Positions 27,618 to 37,751 of a stretch of 64,000 nucleotides of DNA are shown one piece after another; the stretch's first letter is position 1, and each line of letters begins with the position of its first letter. The translations under genes and the position numbers were made by a program. The DNA lies in assembly GCF_000487995.2 (NCBI RefSeq), contig NZ_CP097562.1, positions 124,001 to 188,000 of the forward strand, written 5' to 3'. The notes beneath the pieces are model-generated. The model had not been told where the DNA came from. It saw nothing but the letters and a program-made list of their open reading frames with translations, and did no database searches. This DNA comes from Mucispirillum schaedleri ASF457. GTDB taxonomy: Bacteria > Chrysiogenota > Deferribacteres > Deferribacterales > Mucispirillaceae.

Positions 27618-28871
27618 TTGTTACAGAAAGTAAAAGGTTTTAGAGATATTTTTGGTAAGGATATTGAATACTGGCACAAAGTAGAAACAGATATTCAAAG
27701 ATTTTTTAAAAGCTGCGGGTTTAGCGAATTTCGTCTTCCTGTTTTAGAAAAAACAGCTGTTTTTAAACGCGGTATTGGAGAAACAACAGATATTGTTGAA
27801 AAAGAAATGTTTACTTTTATTGACAGTCAAGAGCATGTAAGCCTTAGACCAGAAGGAACAGCAGCTTTAATGCGTGCTTATATTGAAAATAATCTTTATA
27901 ACCCACCAGGTATAAAAAAATATTATTATTTAGGCAATATGTTTCGCAGAGAGCGTCCACAAAAGGGCAGGTTTCGTCAGTTTACTCAAATTGGTGTAGA
28001 AGTTCTTGAATGCGATGCACCACTTTTAGATGCTGAAATTATAGGAATGTTATATAAAACTTCTGAAATTTTAGGGTTTAGTAATTATGTTTCTATAGAA
28101 ATAAACTCTATAGGCTGCCCAGTATGCAGACCAAAATATAAAGAAGATTTAGTTAGATATTTTGATAAAGAAAAGGATAAACTTTGTGACGACTGTAAAA
28201 GGCGACTTTCAACAAATCCATTAAGAATATTAGACTGTAAAATTGAAAGCTGTAAAAATACAGCAAAAGATGCACCAAGTATTTTAAATTATTTATGCGA
28301 TACATGCAGCAGTCATTTTGAAGATGTAAAAGAATATCTTATAATGATGAATATTCCTTTTAAAATAAATGAAAGAATGGTGCGTGGTCTTGATTATTAT
28401 ATAAGAACAGCTTTTGAACTTGTAACAGATAAGCTTGGAGCAGCAAGTGCAGTTGGAGCAGGCGGCAGATATGACGGGCTTGTAAAAAGTTTAGGTGGTA
28501 AAGATACTGCAGGTATTGGGTTTGCAATAGGACTTGATAGAGTTGTTGAGCTTTTAAAAGAAGTAAATCCATTAAATTATCATTATACAGATGTATTTAT
28601 ACTTGTATTTGATAAAGAAAATCTTACATATACATTTAATCTGGTTGACAATCTGCGTAATGCAGGGTATGTGGCAGAATACGATTATAATACTGCATCA
28701 ATGAAAAGCCAGATGAAAAAAGCAGATAAATCACAAGCCAGATATGCTGTTATATTAGGCAGTAATGAAGTAAAAGAAAATAAAGCAGCCGTTAAAGATT
28801 TGATTAGTGGTGAGCAGTTTTTAATAGAGCTTGAAAATGTATTTGAATATTTAAAAAATAAATTAATCTAA
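27618..28871 (+). CDS. hisS: Histidyl-tRNA synthetase
   Basis: The class II synthetase has KVKGFRDI near its start, motif 2 (MFRRERPQKGRFRQFTQ), and the His-binding RGLDYYIRTAFE and GAGGRYDGL. A four-cysteine segment (CPVC...CDDC, DCK) lies in the insertion, as in many bacterial HisRS. I start at TTG 27618 (417 residues), with AAGGA 8 bases before it; reading further upstream adds a non-homologous hydrophobic tail overlapping the promoter. Confidence 0.95.
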   Translation: MLQKVKGFRDIFGKDIEYWHKVETDIQRFFKSCGFSEFRLPVLEKTAVFKRGIGETTDIVEKEMFTFIDSQEHVSLRPEGTAALMRAYIENNLYNPPGIKKYYYLGNMFRRERPQKGRFRQFTQIGVEVLECDAPLLDAEIIGMLYKTSEILGFSNYVSIEINSIGCPVCRPKYKEDLVRYFDKEKDKLCDDCKRRLSTNPLRILDCKIESCKNTAKDAPSILNYLCDTCSSHFEDVKEYLIMMNIPFKINERMVRGLDYYIRTAFELVTDKLGAASAVGAGGRYDGLVKSLGGKDTAGIGFAIGLDRVVELLKEVNPLNYHYTDVFILVFDKENLTYTFNLVDNLRNAGYVAEYDYNTASMKSQMKKADKSQARYAVILGSNEVKENKAAVKDLISGEQFLIELENVFEYLKNKLI

Positions 28872-28890
28872 ATATAAGTTGGAGAATATT

Positions 28891-30687
28891 ATGTTAACAA
28901 ATATGGCAGATTGGAGAAGAACACATAGTTGTGGTGTTTTAACTGATAAAAATATTGATGAAGAAGTTTTATTAATGGGATGGGTTCAGCGTAGACGCGA
29001 TCATGGTGGTGTTATATTTATAGATTTACGAGATAGAGAAGGGATTACTCAAATTGTTTTAAATGAATCAGCCCCAGTTGCAAGAGAAACTGGTGAATCT
29101 GTTAGAAATGAATATGTTATAGCTGTAAAAGGTAAAGTTGCTGCCCGTCCTGATGGCATGGTAAACCTTAATATAAAAACAGGTATGATAGATGTTATTG
29201 TTAGTGAAATTAAAATATTGAATAATGCTTTAACTCCGCCATTTATGATAGATGAACATACTGATGCAGCAGAAGATGTGCGTTTAAAATACAGATATCT
29301 TGATTTAAGACGCCCACAGCTTCAAAAAAATATTATGATGCGTAATAATATAACTAAGTCTATTAGAGAATATATGTGGGCTAATGGATTTATTGATATT
29401 GAAACACCATTTTTAGGCAAAAGCACACCAGAAGGTGCAAGAGATTATCTTGTTCCAAGCCGTGTAAATGCAGGTAAATTTTATGCTTTGCCACAATCTC
29501 CACAGCAGTTTAAACAGTTATTAATGGTTGGTGGCTTTGAGCGTTATTTCCAAATTGTAAAATGTTTTAGAGATGAAGATTTAAGAGCAGACAGACAGCC
29601 TGAATTTACTCAGCTTGATATTGAAATGTCATTTATTGATAGAAATGATATTATAGATATGATAGAAGGCTTAATTGCTAAATTATTTAAAGATATTTTA
29701 GATAAAGATGTTCAAAGACCATTTCCAACAATTATGTATAAAGATGCTATGGAACTTTATGGACATGATGCTCCTGATACTCGTTTTGGACTTCATTTAA
29801 AAACAATTAATAATATGGTTGAAAACTGTCAGTTTAAAGTATTTTCAGATACTGTTAAAAATGGTGGTATAGTGAAAGCTGTAAATGCAAAAGGTGCAGG
29901 TAAAGCATTTTCTAGAAAAGTTCTTGATGAACTTGGAGAATATGTAGTAAGTCTTGGTGCAAAAGGTTTAGCATATATTAAAATTAATGATGATGGGATA
30001 CAGTCTCCACTTGTTAAAAATTTAGGTGAAGAACTAACTTATGAAATTATAAAAGTTATGGAAGGTCAGTCTGGAGATATTATATTCTTTGGTGCAGGAG
30101 ATGAAAACCTTGTTAACCTTACAATGTCTAAACTTCGTCTTAAACTTGGAAATCTTTTAGGTTTAATTAATCCAAAACAGTATAATCTTGTATGGGTATT
30201 AGAATTTCCACTTTTAGAATGGTCACCAGAAGATAAGCGATATGCAGCAGTTCACCACCCATTTACTGCTCCAATGGATGAAGATATTGCAAATATTGAC
30301 AGCAATCCAAAATCTGTTAGAGCAAAAGCCTATGATCTTGTATTAAATGGCTCAGAAATAGGCGGTGGAAGTATAAGAATACACAGAAGTGATATTCAGC
30401 AGAAAATGTTTGAACGCTTAGGTTTAGGTGAAGAAGAAATTAAAGAAAAATTTGGATATTTTGTAGATGCTTTAAAATATGGCACTCCACCTCATGGCGG
30501 TATTGCTTTTGGTATAGATAGAATTGCATCAATTTTTGCTGGAACTGAATCTATTAGAGATGTTATAGCATTTCCAAAAACACAAAAAGCAACTGACTTA
30601 ATGAGCGGTGCTCCAGATTATGTTGAGCCAAAACAGCTTAAAGAATTGTATATAAAAAGTGATATTTCAGCAAATAAACCTGTGTAA
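28891..30687 (+). CDS. aspS: Aspartyl-tRNA synthetase
   Basis: The 598-residue bacterial-type enzyme has an N-terminal OB-fold anticodon domain (WVQRRRDHGGVIFIDLRD), motif 2 FRDEDLRADRQPEFTQLD, a GAD insertion domain in the middle, and motif 3 in PHGGIAFGIDRI. I start at ATG 28891, because the TTG at 28879 is part of the ribosome site (TTGGAG). It is co-transcribed with hisS. Whether it is discriminating or also charges tRNA-Asn cannot be told here. Confidence 0.97.
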   Translation: MLTNMADWRRTHSCGVLTDKNIDEEVLLMGWVQRRRDHGGVIFIDLRDREGITQIVLNESAPVARETGESVRNEYVIAVKGKVAARPDGMVNLNIKTGMIDVIVSEIKILNNALTPPFMIDEHTDAAEDVRLKYRYLDLRRPQLQKNIMMRNNITKSIREYMWANGFIDIETPFLGKSTPEGARDYLVPSRVNAGKFYALPQSPQQFKQLLMVGGFERYFQIVKCFRDEDLRADRQPEFTQLDIEMSFIDRNDIIDMIEGLIAKLFKDILDKDVQRPFPTIMYKDAMELYGHDAPDTRFGLHLKTINNMVENCQFKVFSDTVKNGGIVKAVNAKGAGKAFSRKVLDELGEYVVSLGAKGLAYIKINDDGIQSPLVKNLGEELTYEIIKVMEGQSGDIIFFGAGDENLVNLTMSKLRLKLGNLLGLINPKQYNLVWVLEFPLLEWSPEDKRYAAVHHPFTAPMDEDIANIDSNPKSVRAKAYDLVLNGSEIGGGSIRIHRSDIQQKMFERLGLGEEEIKEKFGYFVDALKYGTPPHGGIAFGIDRIASIFAGTESIRDVIAFPKTQKATDLMSGAPDYVEPKQLKELYIKSDISANKPV

Positions 30688-30763
30688 TTATGATTTTACT
30701 TGACAAAAGTATGAAAATGAATCACTATAGTATAATATATCATAATTCACAAGGAGGTTTGTT

Positions 30764-31540
30764 GTGAGAAAGAGTATAATTTTTATTAGTGCAGTAACCT
30801 TATTATTGGTATCTTGTGGAGGAAAAGCTACTACTGATAGTATGACTCCAGAAGAAATTGTTAGACAGACTTTAGGAAGTCCAAATAAAGCTTGTGTTGA
30901 TAAGTATTTACCAAAAACTAAATCAAAGATGGCAGAAGCTGATAAATTAAAAGCATCTGGCAACGAAGAGAGAAGTAAAAAAGCAGAAAGTGAAGCTGTT
31001 GAAATTTTTAAAACAGAAGAAAGCTCTTATAACCAGCAGGTTGATTCTGTGAATGCTCAAAATTCCAGATATGAAGAAACTGTTACTAGAAAAAATAATA
31101 TATCATCTCATCCGGGTGCTGCTAAGTCAAGTAAATGGAAACAGATTCAGACAAAAGTTGATAACCATTTATCTAAATCCAAAGCAGCTATGAGTGAATG
31201 CGACGCTGCAAAAGCTAAATCAGAACTTGATGCGGCTAATGTTTTGCTTGCTGAAATGGAACAGCTTTTAGGTATTGGTGGAAGTAAACCTTCTGCAAAC
31301 AGCTCTGTTTATATAGTTAAAAAAGGTGATAATCTTTGGTATATTGCTGGCAAACAGTATTCTAACCCATTTATGTGGCCTATAATTTACTGGACAAATC
31401 AGCAGCAGATTAAAGACCCTGATTTAATATTCCCTAAACAAGAGTTTACAATAGTGCATGATTCTACTGCTGATGAAAAGACAAAAGCAGAAAGACTTGC
31501 TAAAACAAGAGGTCCTTGGTCCTTATACGATAACAAATAA
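30764..31540 (+). CDS. LysM-domain lipoprotein
   Basis: A 258-residue exported protein begins with a signal peptide and lipobox LLVSC (Cys18). A helical, charged, Lys/Glu/Ala-rich middle (about 40-175) with coiled-coil character follows, then a LysM near residues 183-232 (YIVKKGDNLWYIAGKQYSNPFMWPIIYW). It probably links the envelope to peptidoglycan. The start is GTG 30764 with a strong AAGGAGG. TTGACA at 30700 and TATAAT at 30731 lie upstream, but their spacing (25) is too long for one promoter. A terminator follows. Confidence 0.85.
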   Translation: MRKSIIFISAVTLLLVSCGGKATTDSMTPEEIVRQTLGSPNKACVDKYLPKTKSKMAEADKLKASGNEERSKKAESEAVEIFKTEESSYNQQVDSVNAQNSRYEETVTRKNNISSHPGAAKSSKWKQIQTKVDNHLSKSKAAMSECDAAKAKSELDAANVLLAEMEQLLGIGGSKPSANSSVYIVKKGDNLWYIAGKQYSNPFMWPIIYWTNQQQIKDPDLIFPKQEFTIVHDSTADEKTKAERLAKTRGPWSLYDNK

Positions 31541-31560
31541 TTATTGTTATAAAAAAATAT

Positions 31561-31590
31561 AAGCGACTGCATTTTGTGGTCGCTTTTTTT
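31561..31590 (+). terminator. Rho-independent terminator after the LysM lipoprotein gene
   Basis: AAGCGAC, an 11-base loop and GTCGCTT form a 7-bp stem that runs directly into a seven-T tract. It ends 10 bases before the next ATG, so the LOG-family gene has either readthrough transcription or a promoter inside this region. Confidence 0.92.
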
Positions 31591-31600
31591 GTGAGACAAT

Positions 31601-32248
31601 ATGTATAGTGATGATGTAGTTTATAAAACTCCTGAAAATTTTGATATTATTTCATATATGGATATTGTAGCAGATGAATTAAAGTCTGGTATTTCTTTAT
31701 TTAAAAGTAAAAATGAGAAAATTGTAGCAGTTTTTGGCTCAGCACGCACAAAAAGTAATGATAAAGAGTATTTAATTGCAGAAGAAACTGGTAAAAAGTT
31801 AGTAGAAAATGGTTTTTCTGTTATTACGGGCGGTGGTCCTGGAATTATGGAGGCAGCTCTTAAAGGTGCTTTGTTAAATCATGGTGATACATACGGAGTA
31901 AATGTAGTGCTTCCACATGAACAGGAAAGTAATAAATATATAAAAAATGGATATGTATGTAAGCATCTTTTTACAAGAAAAGTCCTGCTTACTAGAAATG
32001 TATGCGGTTATATTGTGCTGCCTGGTGGGTTTGGAACTCTTGATGAGCTTTTTGATGTGCTTACTTTAATGAATACCAAAATACAAAATCAGCTTCCACT
32101 TGTTCTTTTAGGTATAGATTTCTGGTCTGGGCTTATTGAGTGGATGAAAGACAAGCTTTTATCAAAACACTATATTAGAGAAGATGAGTTAGAGTGTATA
32201 TCATTAACAGACAGTGTAGATGAAGCTGTCAATATTATAAAAGGCTGA
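31601..32248 (+). CDS. LOG-family nucleotide 5'-monophosphate phosphoribohydrolase
   Basis: The 215-residue Rossmann protein has FGSARTKSNDKEY, GGGPGIMEAA (residues 78-87) and PGGFGTLDEL (141-150), the LOG motif with the catalytic Glu. Such proteins split the N-glycosidic bond of nucleoside monophosphates; bacterial relatives include YgdH/PpnN. Its stop is one base from the convergent mobB stop. Substrate preference is unknown. Confidence 0.88.
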   Translation: MYSDDVVYKTPENFDIISYMDIVADELKSGISLFKSKNEKIVAVFGSARTKSNDKEYLIAEETGKKLVENGFSVITGGGPGIMEAALKGALLNHGDTYGVNVVLPHEQESNKYIKNGYVCKHLFTRKVLLTRNVCGYIVLPGGFGTLDELFDVLTLMNTKIQNQLPLVLLGIDFWSGLIEWMKDKLLSKHYIREDELECISLTDSVDEAVNIIKG

Positions 32249-32249
32249 T

Positions 32250-32747
32250 TTATTTTTTCATATAATTGATAAGAAAATCACATATTTTTTCATAATCATT
32301 TATATGAAAAACATTTTTTATATCTTTAAATTCTTCAAAATTATCTGTTGCTGCTGCAATAATATTTTTTTCTATATTATATAAATTTGGTTTATTAATT
32401 TCTTTTCTATAAACTAATATTTTTGGAATATCTTCATCCTTAAATCCTTCACCAATAATAATATCCATACCGTGTGGTATTTTTTCCATTAACTCATAAA
32501 AAGTAAGTCTGTGGCTGCTGTCAGAAATAACTGCATATTTACTGCTTGAAGCAATAGCAATACAATCTGCACCTGCTTTTTTCATATTGTAAGTATCTTT
32601 TCCTTCCTTATCCATTTCAAAATCATGTCCATCATGTTTTAATGCGGCTATTTTATAACCTTTTTCTTTTAAATAAGTTATTACTTTAAGTAATAGTGTT
32701 GTTTTTCCACTGCCAGAATATCCTGCAAAAGTTATATAAGGTGTCAT
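32250..32747 (-). CDS. mobB: Molybdopterin-guanine dinucleotide biosynthesis adaptor MobB
   Basis: This 165-residue P-loop protein has Walker A AGYSGSGKTTLL (residues 8-19), KHDGHDFEMDKEGKDTY and GEGFKDEDIPKI, typical MobB motifs. MobB assists MobA in making the bis-MGD cofactor, which the molybdoenzyme at 5605-8268 needs. AGGA precedes the ATG. It stands alone between a convergent LOG gene and a divergent helicase. Confidence 0.92.
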   Translation of the reverse strand: MTPYITFAGYSGSGKTTLLLKVITYLKEKGYKIAALKHDGHDFEMDKEGKDTYNMKKAGADCIAIASSSKYAVISDSSHRLTFYELMEKIPHGMDIIIGEGFKDEDIPKILVYRKEINKPNLYNIEKNIIAAATDNFEEFKDIKNVFHINDYEKICDFLINYMKK

Positions 32748-32840
32748 AAAATATCCTATTAATTTATTAAATTTGTATAATCGCTGTATACATCTTTCAA
32801 TTATTATATTATAACATTAAAAGAAAATAAAGGGGACATT

Positions 32841-34649
32841 ATGTCAGTATCACAATTTTTTTTGGAAGATAAATATTTAAAGTCAATAATATCTGGATAT
32901 ATTTACCGTTCTACTCAGGTAGAAATGGCAGAAATAATTGAAAATGCTTTTTCATCTTATATAAATACTTGTATAGAGGCACCTACTGGTTCAGGTAAAA
33001 CTATGGCTTATTTAATACCATCTCTTTCAAGCAGCAACAGAATAATTATTTCTACAAAAACAAAACAGCTTATGAATCAGTTATTATATAAGGATATTCC
33101 AGTTGTGCAGAAAATTGTTGGCAGAAATAAAAGTATACGCTCTTTAAAAGGTAGAAAAAATTATTTCTGTCCATATAGATATTTTAGGTTTATTAACCCA
33201 AAAGCAGCCTTTTACATAGATGCTGTTTCATGGTTTGAAGAAAACAGCAAGTATGGAATTATTATAGAAGCACCATGGGGCAGGCTTGATAATGATATAT
33301 GTTCTTTAATGACAGCTGACAGATACCAGTGTGTAAGCAATAAATGTCCATACTATGAAGATTGTGCATTTTATATGCAGAAAAGGGAAGCAAATGCTGC
33401 AGATATTATTATCACAAACCATTTTCTGCTGCTTTCAGATATTGCTATGAAAAGTAAAGATTCTTTTGGCTCTATTTTTGAATACAGAGATAATATTATA
33501 TTTGATGAAGCACATTCTGTTCCTGATATATTTTCTCAGTATGCAGGAGTGGAGTTTGCATTATCTTCTTTAATGATATTAGTTTATGAAAATAAAGATA
33601 TTATAACTATTAATAATGTTGATAAGATATATAGAGAGTTCTTAAAAATAATTGATAAAATAAAAGAGCCAAAAGAGCTTTTTGAACCATTAAGGCATGA
33701 TTTTGATAATTTCATCAATTTTATATCAGATGTAATATTATCACTTGATAATGAAGAAATAAAAGAAGAATATAATACATACCTGCAGCTTTATAAGGAA
33801 TTTAACAGTGATAAAGAAGGTATAAGAATAGTGGAAAAAACAATGCAGAAAAATAATACTGTATTAACATTAAAATTTATACCTTTTGAAGCTGGTGCAG
33901 ATTTTGTATCAGGATTAAAAGAGGCTGCATTATCAAGTATTTTTGTTAGTGCAACATTAAGTTCTGGTGGCAATTTTGAATATTTTTTAAAAGAAACTGG
34001 GTTAGATGGTTTATGTGAGACTCATATATTAGAAAATGTATTTGATTTTCACCAGCAGGGCAGGCTTTTTGTGCCTAATATATCATCGTTTAAAGAAAAA
34101 GATAAGGTATATAAAGAGCTTATAAGTAATATGTCAGGCTCTGCATTAATAATATGTAATAGTTTAGAAAGAATGCAGTATATAGAGCAGTTTTTAAGAA
34201 GATTAAAAATTAACAAAAAAATATATACCCAATCAGATGTAAATATTGGAGAACTTGATTTTTGTAATGAAGATATGGTATTAATAGGCAGTGCAACACT
34301 CAGGGAAGGGATAGATATTTCAGGCGGCGGTTTTAAAGCTGTTATTTTAGACCAGCTTCCTTTTGAATATCATAAAGATATAATTCTTCAAAGCAAAGCT
34401 GAACAAATTTCTGAAAATAGTGCAAAGTCTTTTATTGATTTTTTCCTGCCTCGTGCTGTATTATATTTTAAACAGGCAGTAGGAAGACTTATTCGCCATG
34501 AAGATGATTATGGATTATGGGTAGTGCTTGATAATAGAATTTTAAATAAAAATTATGGAAAGTATTTTCTAGATGTGATATATAATGTAGAGATAATAGA
34601 AGATATAGAGAAGGCTCTCTATTTTATAAAGGAGGAAAAGCATGGCTAA
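32841..34649 (+). CDS. DinG/XPD-type iron-sulfur DNA helicase
   Basis: The 602-residue superfamily 2 helicase has Walker A EAPTGSGKT (residues 46-54) and DEAH (222-225). Cys110, Cys164, Cys169 and Cys175 fit the [4Fe-4S] site between motifs Ia and II, as in DinG/YoaA/XPD. The C-terminal QAVGRLIRHEDD motif VI is intact. It unwinds 5'-3' and probably helps resolve damage-stalled or R-loop DNA. It overlaps pgi by 8 bases. Confidence 0.9.
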   Translation: MSVSQFFLEDKYLKSIISGYIYRSTQVEMAEIIENAFSSYINTCIEAPTGSGKTMAYLIPSLSSSNRIIISTKTKQLMNQLLYKDIPVVQKIVGRNKSIRSLKGRKNYFCPYRYFRFINPKAAFYIDAVSWFEENSKYGIIIEAPWGRLDNDICSLMTADRYQCVSNKCPYYEDCAFYMQKREANAADIIITNHFLLLSDIAMKSKDSFGSIFEYRDNIIFDEAHSVPDIFSQYAGVEFALSSLMILVYENKDIITINNVDKIYREFLKIIDKIKEPKELFEPLRHDFDNFINFISDVILSLDNEEIKEEYNTYLQLYKEFNSDKEGIRIVEKTMQKNNTVLTLKFIPFEAGADFVSGLKEAALSSIFVSATLSSGGNFEYFLKETGLDGLCETHILENVFDFHQQGRLFVPNISSFKEKDKVYKELISNMSGSALIICNSLERMQYIEQFLRRLKINKKIYTQSDVNIGELDFCNEDMVLIGSATLREGIDISGGGFKAVILDQLPFEYHKDIILQSKAEQISENSAKSFIDFFLPRAVLYFKQAVGRLIRHEDDYGLWVVLDNRILNKNYGKYFLDVIYNVEIIEDIEKALYFIKEEKHG

Positions 34650-36003
34650 ACTGACTTGTGACTACAATTTTGCCGCTTCCAAAAATCTGCTTGGAGGTAT
34701 TTCAGAAGAAGACTTGCAGGCATACAAAAAAAAGGCAGCTCTAGGATATGAGCGTCTTCAAGCGATGGTTAATGATGGAAAAGTAGGTTTTCCACATTTG
34801 CCAAAATATGACACAACTGAGTTAAAAGAGTTTGCAAAAGATGTTAAAACAAACTTTAATGACTTAATAGTTGTTGGGATTGGTGGTTCTGCTTTAGGGA
34901 TTGAAGCTGTTGTAAATGCAGTATTACCTTATGGTTACAATGCCATGAGCTATACTGACAGAGGCTGTCTTCCAAGGGTATGGGTAGCAGATAATGTAGA
35001 CCCATCTAAAATACAATCTATATTAAAAATATGCACTCCTGAAGACACTTTTGCAGTTGTTATTTCAAAATCAGGTAATACTGTAGAAACTGCTGAAAAC
35101 TATTCTTTAATTCATGAATGGTTTAAATCAAATGTGCAGGATTTAAAAAAACATATTGTTGTTGTAACAGACCCAAATAAAGGTCCTTTAAGAGAATATG
35201 CTACTCAGAATAATCTAAAAACTTTTCCAATAGAAGCATCTATTGGCGGCAGATTTTCTGTTATGAGTCCTGTTGGTCTTGTTCCTGCAGCATTTTTAGG
35301 AATAGATATTGATAAAATGTTAGCAGGTGCTGCAAGCATTACTGATGAAGGTATTGAACAGGTTATGACACTTGCTGCAATATATTTATATTTTATGGAT
35401 AAAGGCAAAAGTATAAATGTTCTTATGCCATACAGTTCAAGACTTGATAAATTTGCAGAATGGTTCTGCCAGCTGTGGGGTGAAAGTCTTGGCAAAAAAT
35501 ATACAATGGACGGTAAAGAAATCACTTTTGGAACAACACCAGTAAGAACTGTTGGTGCAATAGACCAGCATTCACAAATACAGCTTTTTAGAGAAGGTCC
35601 GCTTGATAAAGTTGTAACTTTTATTGGTCTTGAAACTCATGATAATGATGTTAGTGTTAAAGGCGATTTTTATGAAGCATTCAGCTACTTAAATGGACTT
35701 CATTTAGGAAAACTTTTAAATTCTGAATTAAAAGCTACAGAAGCAGCATTACTTACATCTAAAGTTCCTTCATTAAAAATAGGTCTTAATATTCTTGATG
35801 AATACAGCTTAGGTCAATTATTTATGCTGTTTCAGTATATTGTTCCTATTATTGGCTTATCAGTTAATATTAATCCTTTTGACCAGCCAGGTGTTGAAGA
35901 AGCAAAAGAATATGCTTATGGTATGATGAATAGAACAGGTTTTGAAGCCAAAAAAACACAATTTGAAGAAATATATAAAAAAGATGATGCATTCATTATA
36001 TAA
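34642..36003 (+). CDS. pgi: Glucose-6-phosphate isomerase
   Basis: The enzyme interconverts glucose-6-P and fructose-6-P. At 453 residues it matches the shorter Bacillus-type form. VVGIGGSALGIEAVV, SKSGNTVETAE and GAIDQHSQIQLFREGP are the substrate and catalytic segments. AAGGAGG within the helicase 3' end is its ribosome site. Fructose-6-P feeds GlmM's pathway further down the run. Confidence 0.97.
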   Translation: MAKLTCDYNFAASKNLLGGISEEDLQAYKKKAALGYERLQAMVNDGKVGFPHLPKYDTTELKEFAKDVKTNFNDLIVVGIGGSALGIEAVVNAVLPYGYNAMSYTDRGCLPRVWVADNVDPSKIQSILKICTPEDTFAVVISKSGNTVETAENYSLIHEWFKSNVQDLKKHIVVVTDPNKGPLREYATQNNLKTFPIEASIGGRFSVMSPVGLVPAAFLGIDIDKMLAGAASITDEGIEQVMTLAAIYLYFMDKGKSINVLMPYSSRLDKFAEWFCQLWGESLGKKYTMDGKEITFGTTPVRTVGAIDQHSQIQLFREGPLDKVVTFIGLETHDNDVSVKGDFYEAFSYLNGLHLGKLLNSELKATEAALLTSKVPSLKIGLNILDEYSLGQLFMLFQYIVPIIGLSVNINPFDQPGVEEAKEYAYGMMNRTGFEAKKTQFEEIYKKDDAFII

Positions 36004-37216
36004 TGATATATTGATTCAAGAATTAAAAAAATATAGAGATAAAAAAATCCTTGTCGCTTTTTCTGGCGGTAAGGATTCTCTTATGTTACTCGACTTTATT
36101 AATAAACAAAAAGAAAGTTTAAATATTTATGCAGGAGCATGTCATATAAACCATGGTTTAAGGCATACAGCAAAGAGAGATGAAGATTTCTGCCGATTAT
36201 ACTGCATAAAAAACAATATAGATTTTTATACATATAATATTTCAGAAGAATTAAAAAAAGATAACAGCGGAGGTATAGAAGCATCTGCTAGGAAATATAG
36301 ATATAAATTTCTTTTACATACAGTAAAAGAAAATAATTATGATTTTTTATTTACAGGACACACATATTCTGATGATATAGAAAGTTTTTTTGTTGATTTA
36401 TATACTGGAGCATCTTTATTTACATTAGGTGGTATAATGTATGAGAATGATAAGATTATTCGTCCTATGCTGAATATTACTACTGAAATGGTTAATGAAT
36501 ATATTATTAAAAATAATTTAGAGCCTGTTTTTGATGAAACAAATAATGATATAAAATATGTCCGTAATAGAATAAGGCATAAATTAATACCTGTTTTATA
36601 TGACTGTGGTAATGAATTTGAAAAATCTGTTATTAAACTGCAGAAAGAATCAAACAGACTTAATGAATATTTATATAAAAAGGTAAAACATGTTATTTTA
36701 AAGCAAGATAGCATTGTTATTTTAAAAAGATATAGTTTCATAGAACTTGAAGATATAGAAAAAGAATATCTGCTTGGTAAAATTTTTTCTTTATTTTTCA
36801 GGGTTTCAAAAAATATTTTACATGCAGCTTTATCTTTTTTAAATAATGATGATTCAAAAAGACTTGATTTGCCAAATGGTTATATGATAGAACAGTCATA
36901 TCATTCTATAAAGATATTTAAAAAAATACTTATTAGTGACTATGTTTATAATAAGCCTGCAGGTATTTCTTTATTTAAAACTGATGATTTTCAGATAGAA
37001 TTTTTTAATGAATTAAAAGATAAAACTATAATTATTAGAAATAGAAATAAAGGTGATAAATTTGGCAGAAAGAAACTGAAAGATTTATTTATTGATAAGC
37101 AGGTAGAGCTTTTTGAAAGAGACAGAGCTGTTATAATTGAAGAAAATAATGTTATTATTTGGGCTGAGTATATTAGTAAAAATAATAATATAATATTTAA
37201 AAGGTATGGTATATAA
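35984..37216 (+). CDS. tilS: tRNA(Ile)-lysidine synthetase
   Basis: TilS puts lysidine at C34 of the CAU tRNA-Ile. The PP-loop SGGKDS (residues 27-32), HINHGLR, the EASARKYRYKFL motif and TGHTYSDDIE are present, with a C-terminal domain. I place the start at ATG 35984 (or the adjacent ATG 35987), overlapping pgi by about 20 bases; the ATG at 35942 would add residues read out of frame over pgi. It has about 410 residues. Confidence 0.93.
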   Translation: MMHSLYNDILIQELKKYRDKKILVAFSGGKDSLMLLDFINKQKESLNIYAGACHINHGLRHTAKRDEDFCRLYCIKNNIDFYTYNISEELKKDNSGGIEASARKYRYKFLLHTVKENNYDFLFTGHTYSDDIESFFVDLYTGASLFTLGGIMYENDKIIRPMLNITTEMVNEYIIKNNLEPVFDETNNDIKYVRNRIRHKLIPVLYDCGNEFEKSVIKLQKESNRLNEYLYKKVKHVILKQDSIVILKRYSFIELEDIEKEYLLGKIFSLFFRVSKNILHAALSFLNNDDSKRLDLPNGYMIEQSYHSIKIFKKILISDYVYNKPAGISLFKTDDFQIEFFNELKDKTIIIRNRNKGDKFGRKKLKDLFIDKQVELFERDRAVIIEENNVIIWAEYISKNNNIIFKRYGI

Positions 37217-37217
37217 T

Positions 37218-37736
37218 ATGCATAAAATGGAAGAATTAATATCTGAAAAAGATATTGCAGAAAAAGTTTCTAATATGGCAGCATTGATTTCCCGTGATTT
37301 TAAAGAACAGGATTTAACAGTTGTATCAGTATTAAAGGGCAGTTTTATTTTTACTGCTGATTTAGTCCGCAGTATTAATATTCCCTTAGAAGTGGCTTTT
37401 CTTGCAGCTTCTAGTTATGGTGCTTCTACACAATCAAGCGGTGAATTAAAAATAAGATATGATATTGATATACCTGTGGAAAATAAAACAGTTCTGCTTG
37501 TAGAAGATATAGTAGATACAGGGCTTACAATAAGCCGTTTAAAAGATTATTTATATGAGAAAGGGGCAAAATGTGTAAAAATTTGCACAATATTTGATAA
37601 ACCAGATAGACGGAAAATACAAGTAGATGTAGACTATTGTGGCTTTGTTATTCCTAATGAGTTTGTTGTTGGATATGGGCTTGATTATAATAACAAATAT
37701 AGAAATTTAAAAAATCTTTGTAAAATTACCATATAA
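37218..37736 (+). CDS. hpt: Hypoxanthine phosphoribosyltransferase
   Basis: This purine salvage enzyme of about 172 residues has the PRPP motif LLVEDIVDTGLT and the base region KPDRRKIQVDVDYCGFVIPNEFVVGYG. The start is chosen at ATG 37218, just after the tilS stop; ATG 37206 or 37227 are possible. The tilS-hpt-ftsH order is very widely conserved. Confidence 0.94.
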   Translation: MHKMEELISEKDIAEKVSNMAALISRDFKEQDLTVVSVLKGSFIFTADLVRSINIPLEVAFLAASSYGASTQSSGELKIRYDIDIPVENKTVLLVEDIVDTGLTISRLKDYLYEKGAKCVKICTIFDKPDRRKIQVDVDYCGFVIPNEFVVGYGLDYNNKYRNLKNLCKITI

Positions 37737-37751
37737 TATTTTGGAGGATAA

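Noticed and set aside
30700-30736. TTGACA and TATAAT upstream of the LysM lipoprotein gene as one promoter
   Set aside because: The spacing is 25 bases (20 to the overlapping TATAGT), too long for sigma-70. Each may belong to a separate weak promoter.
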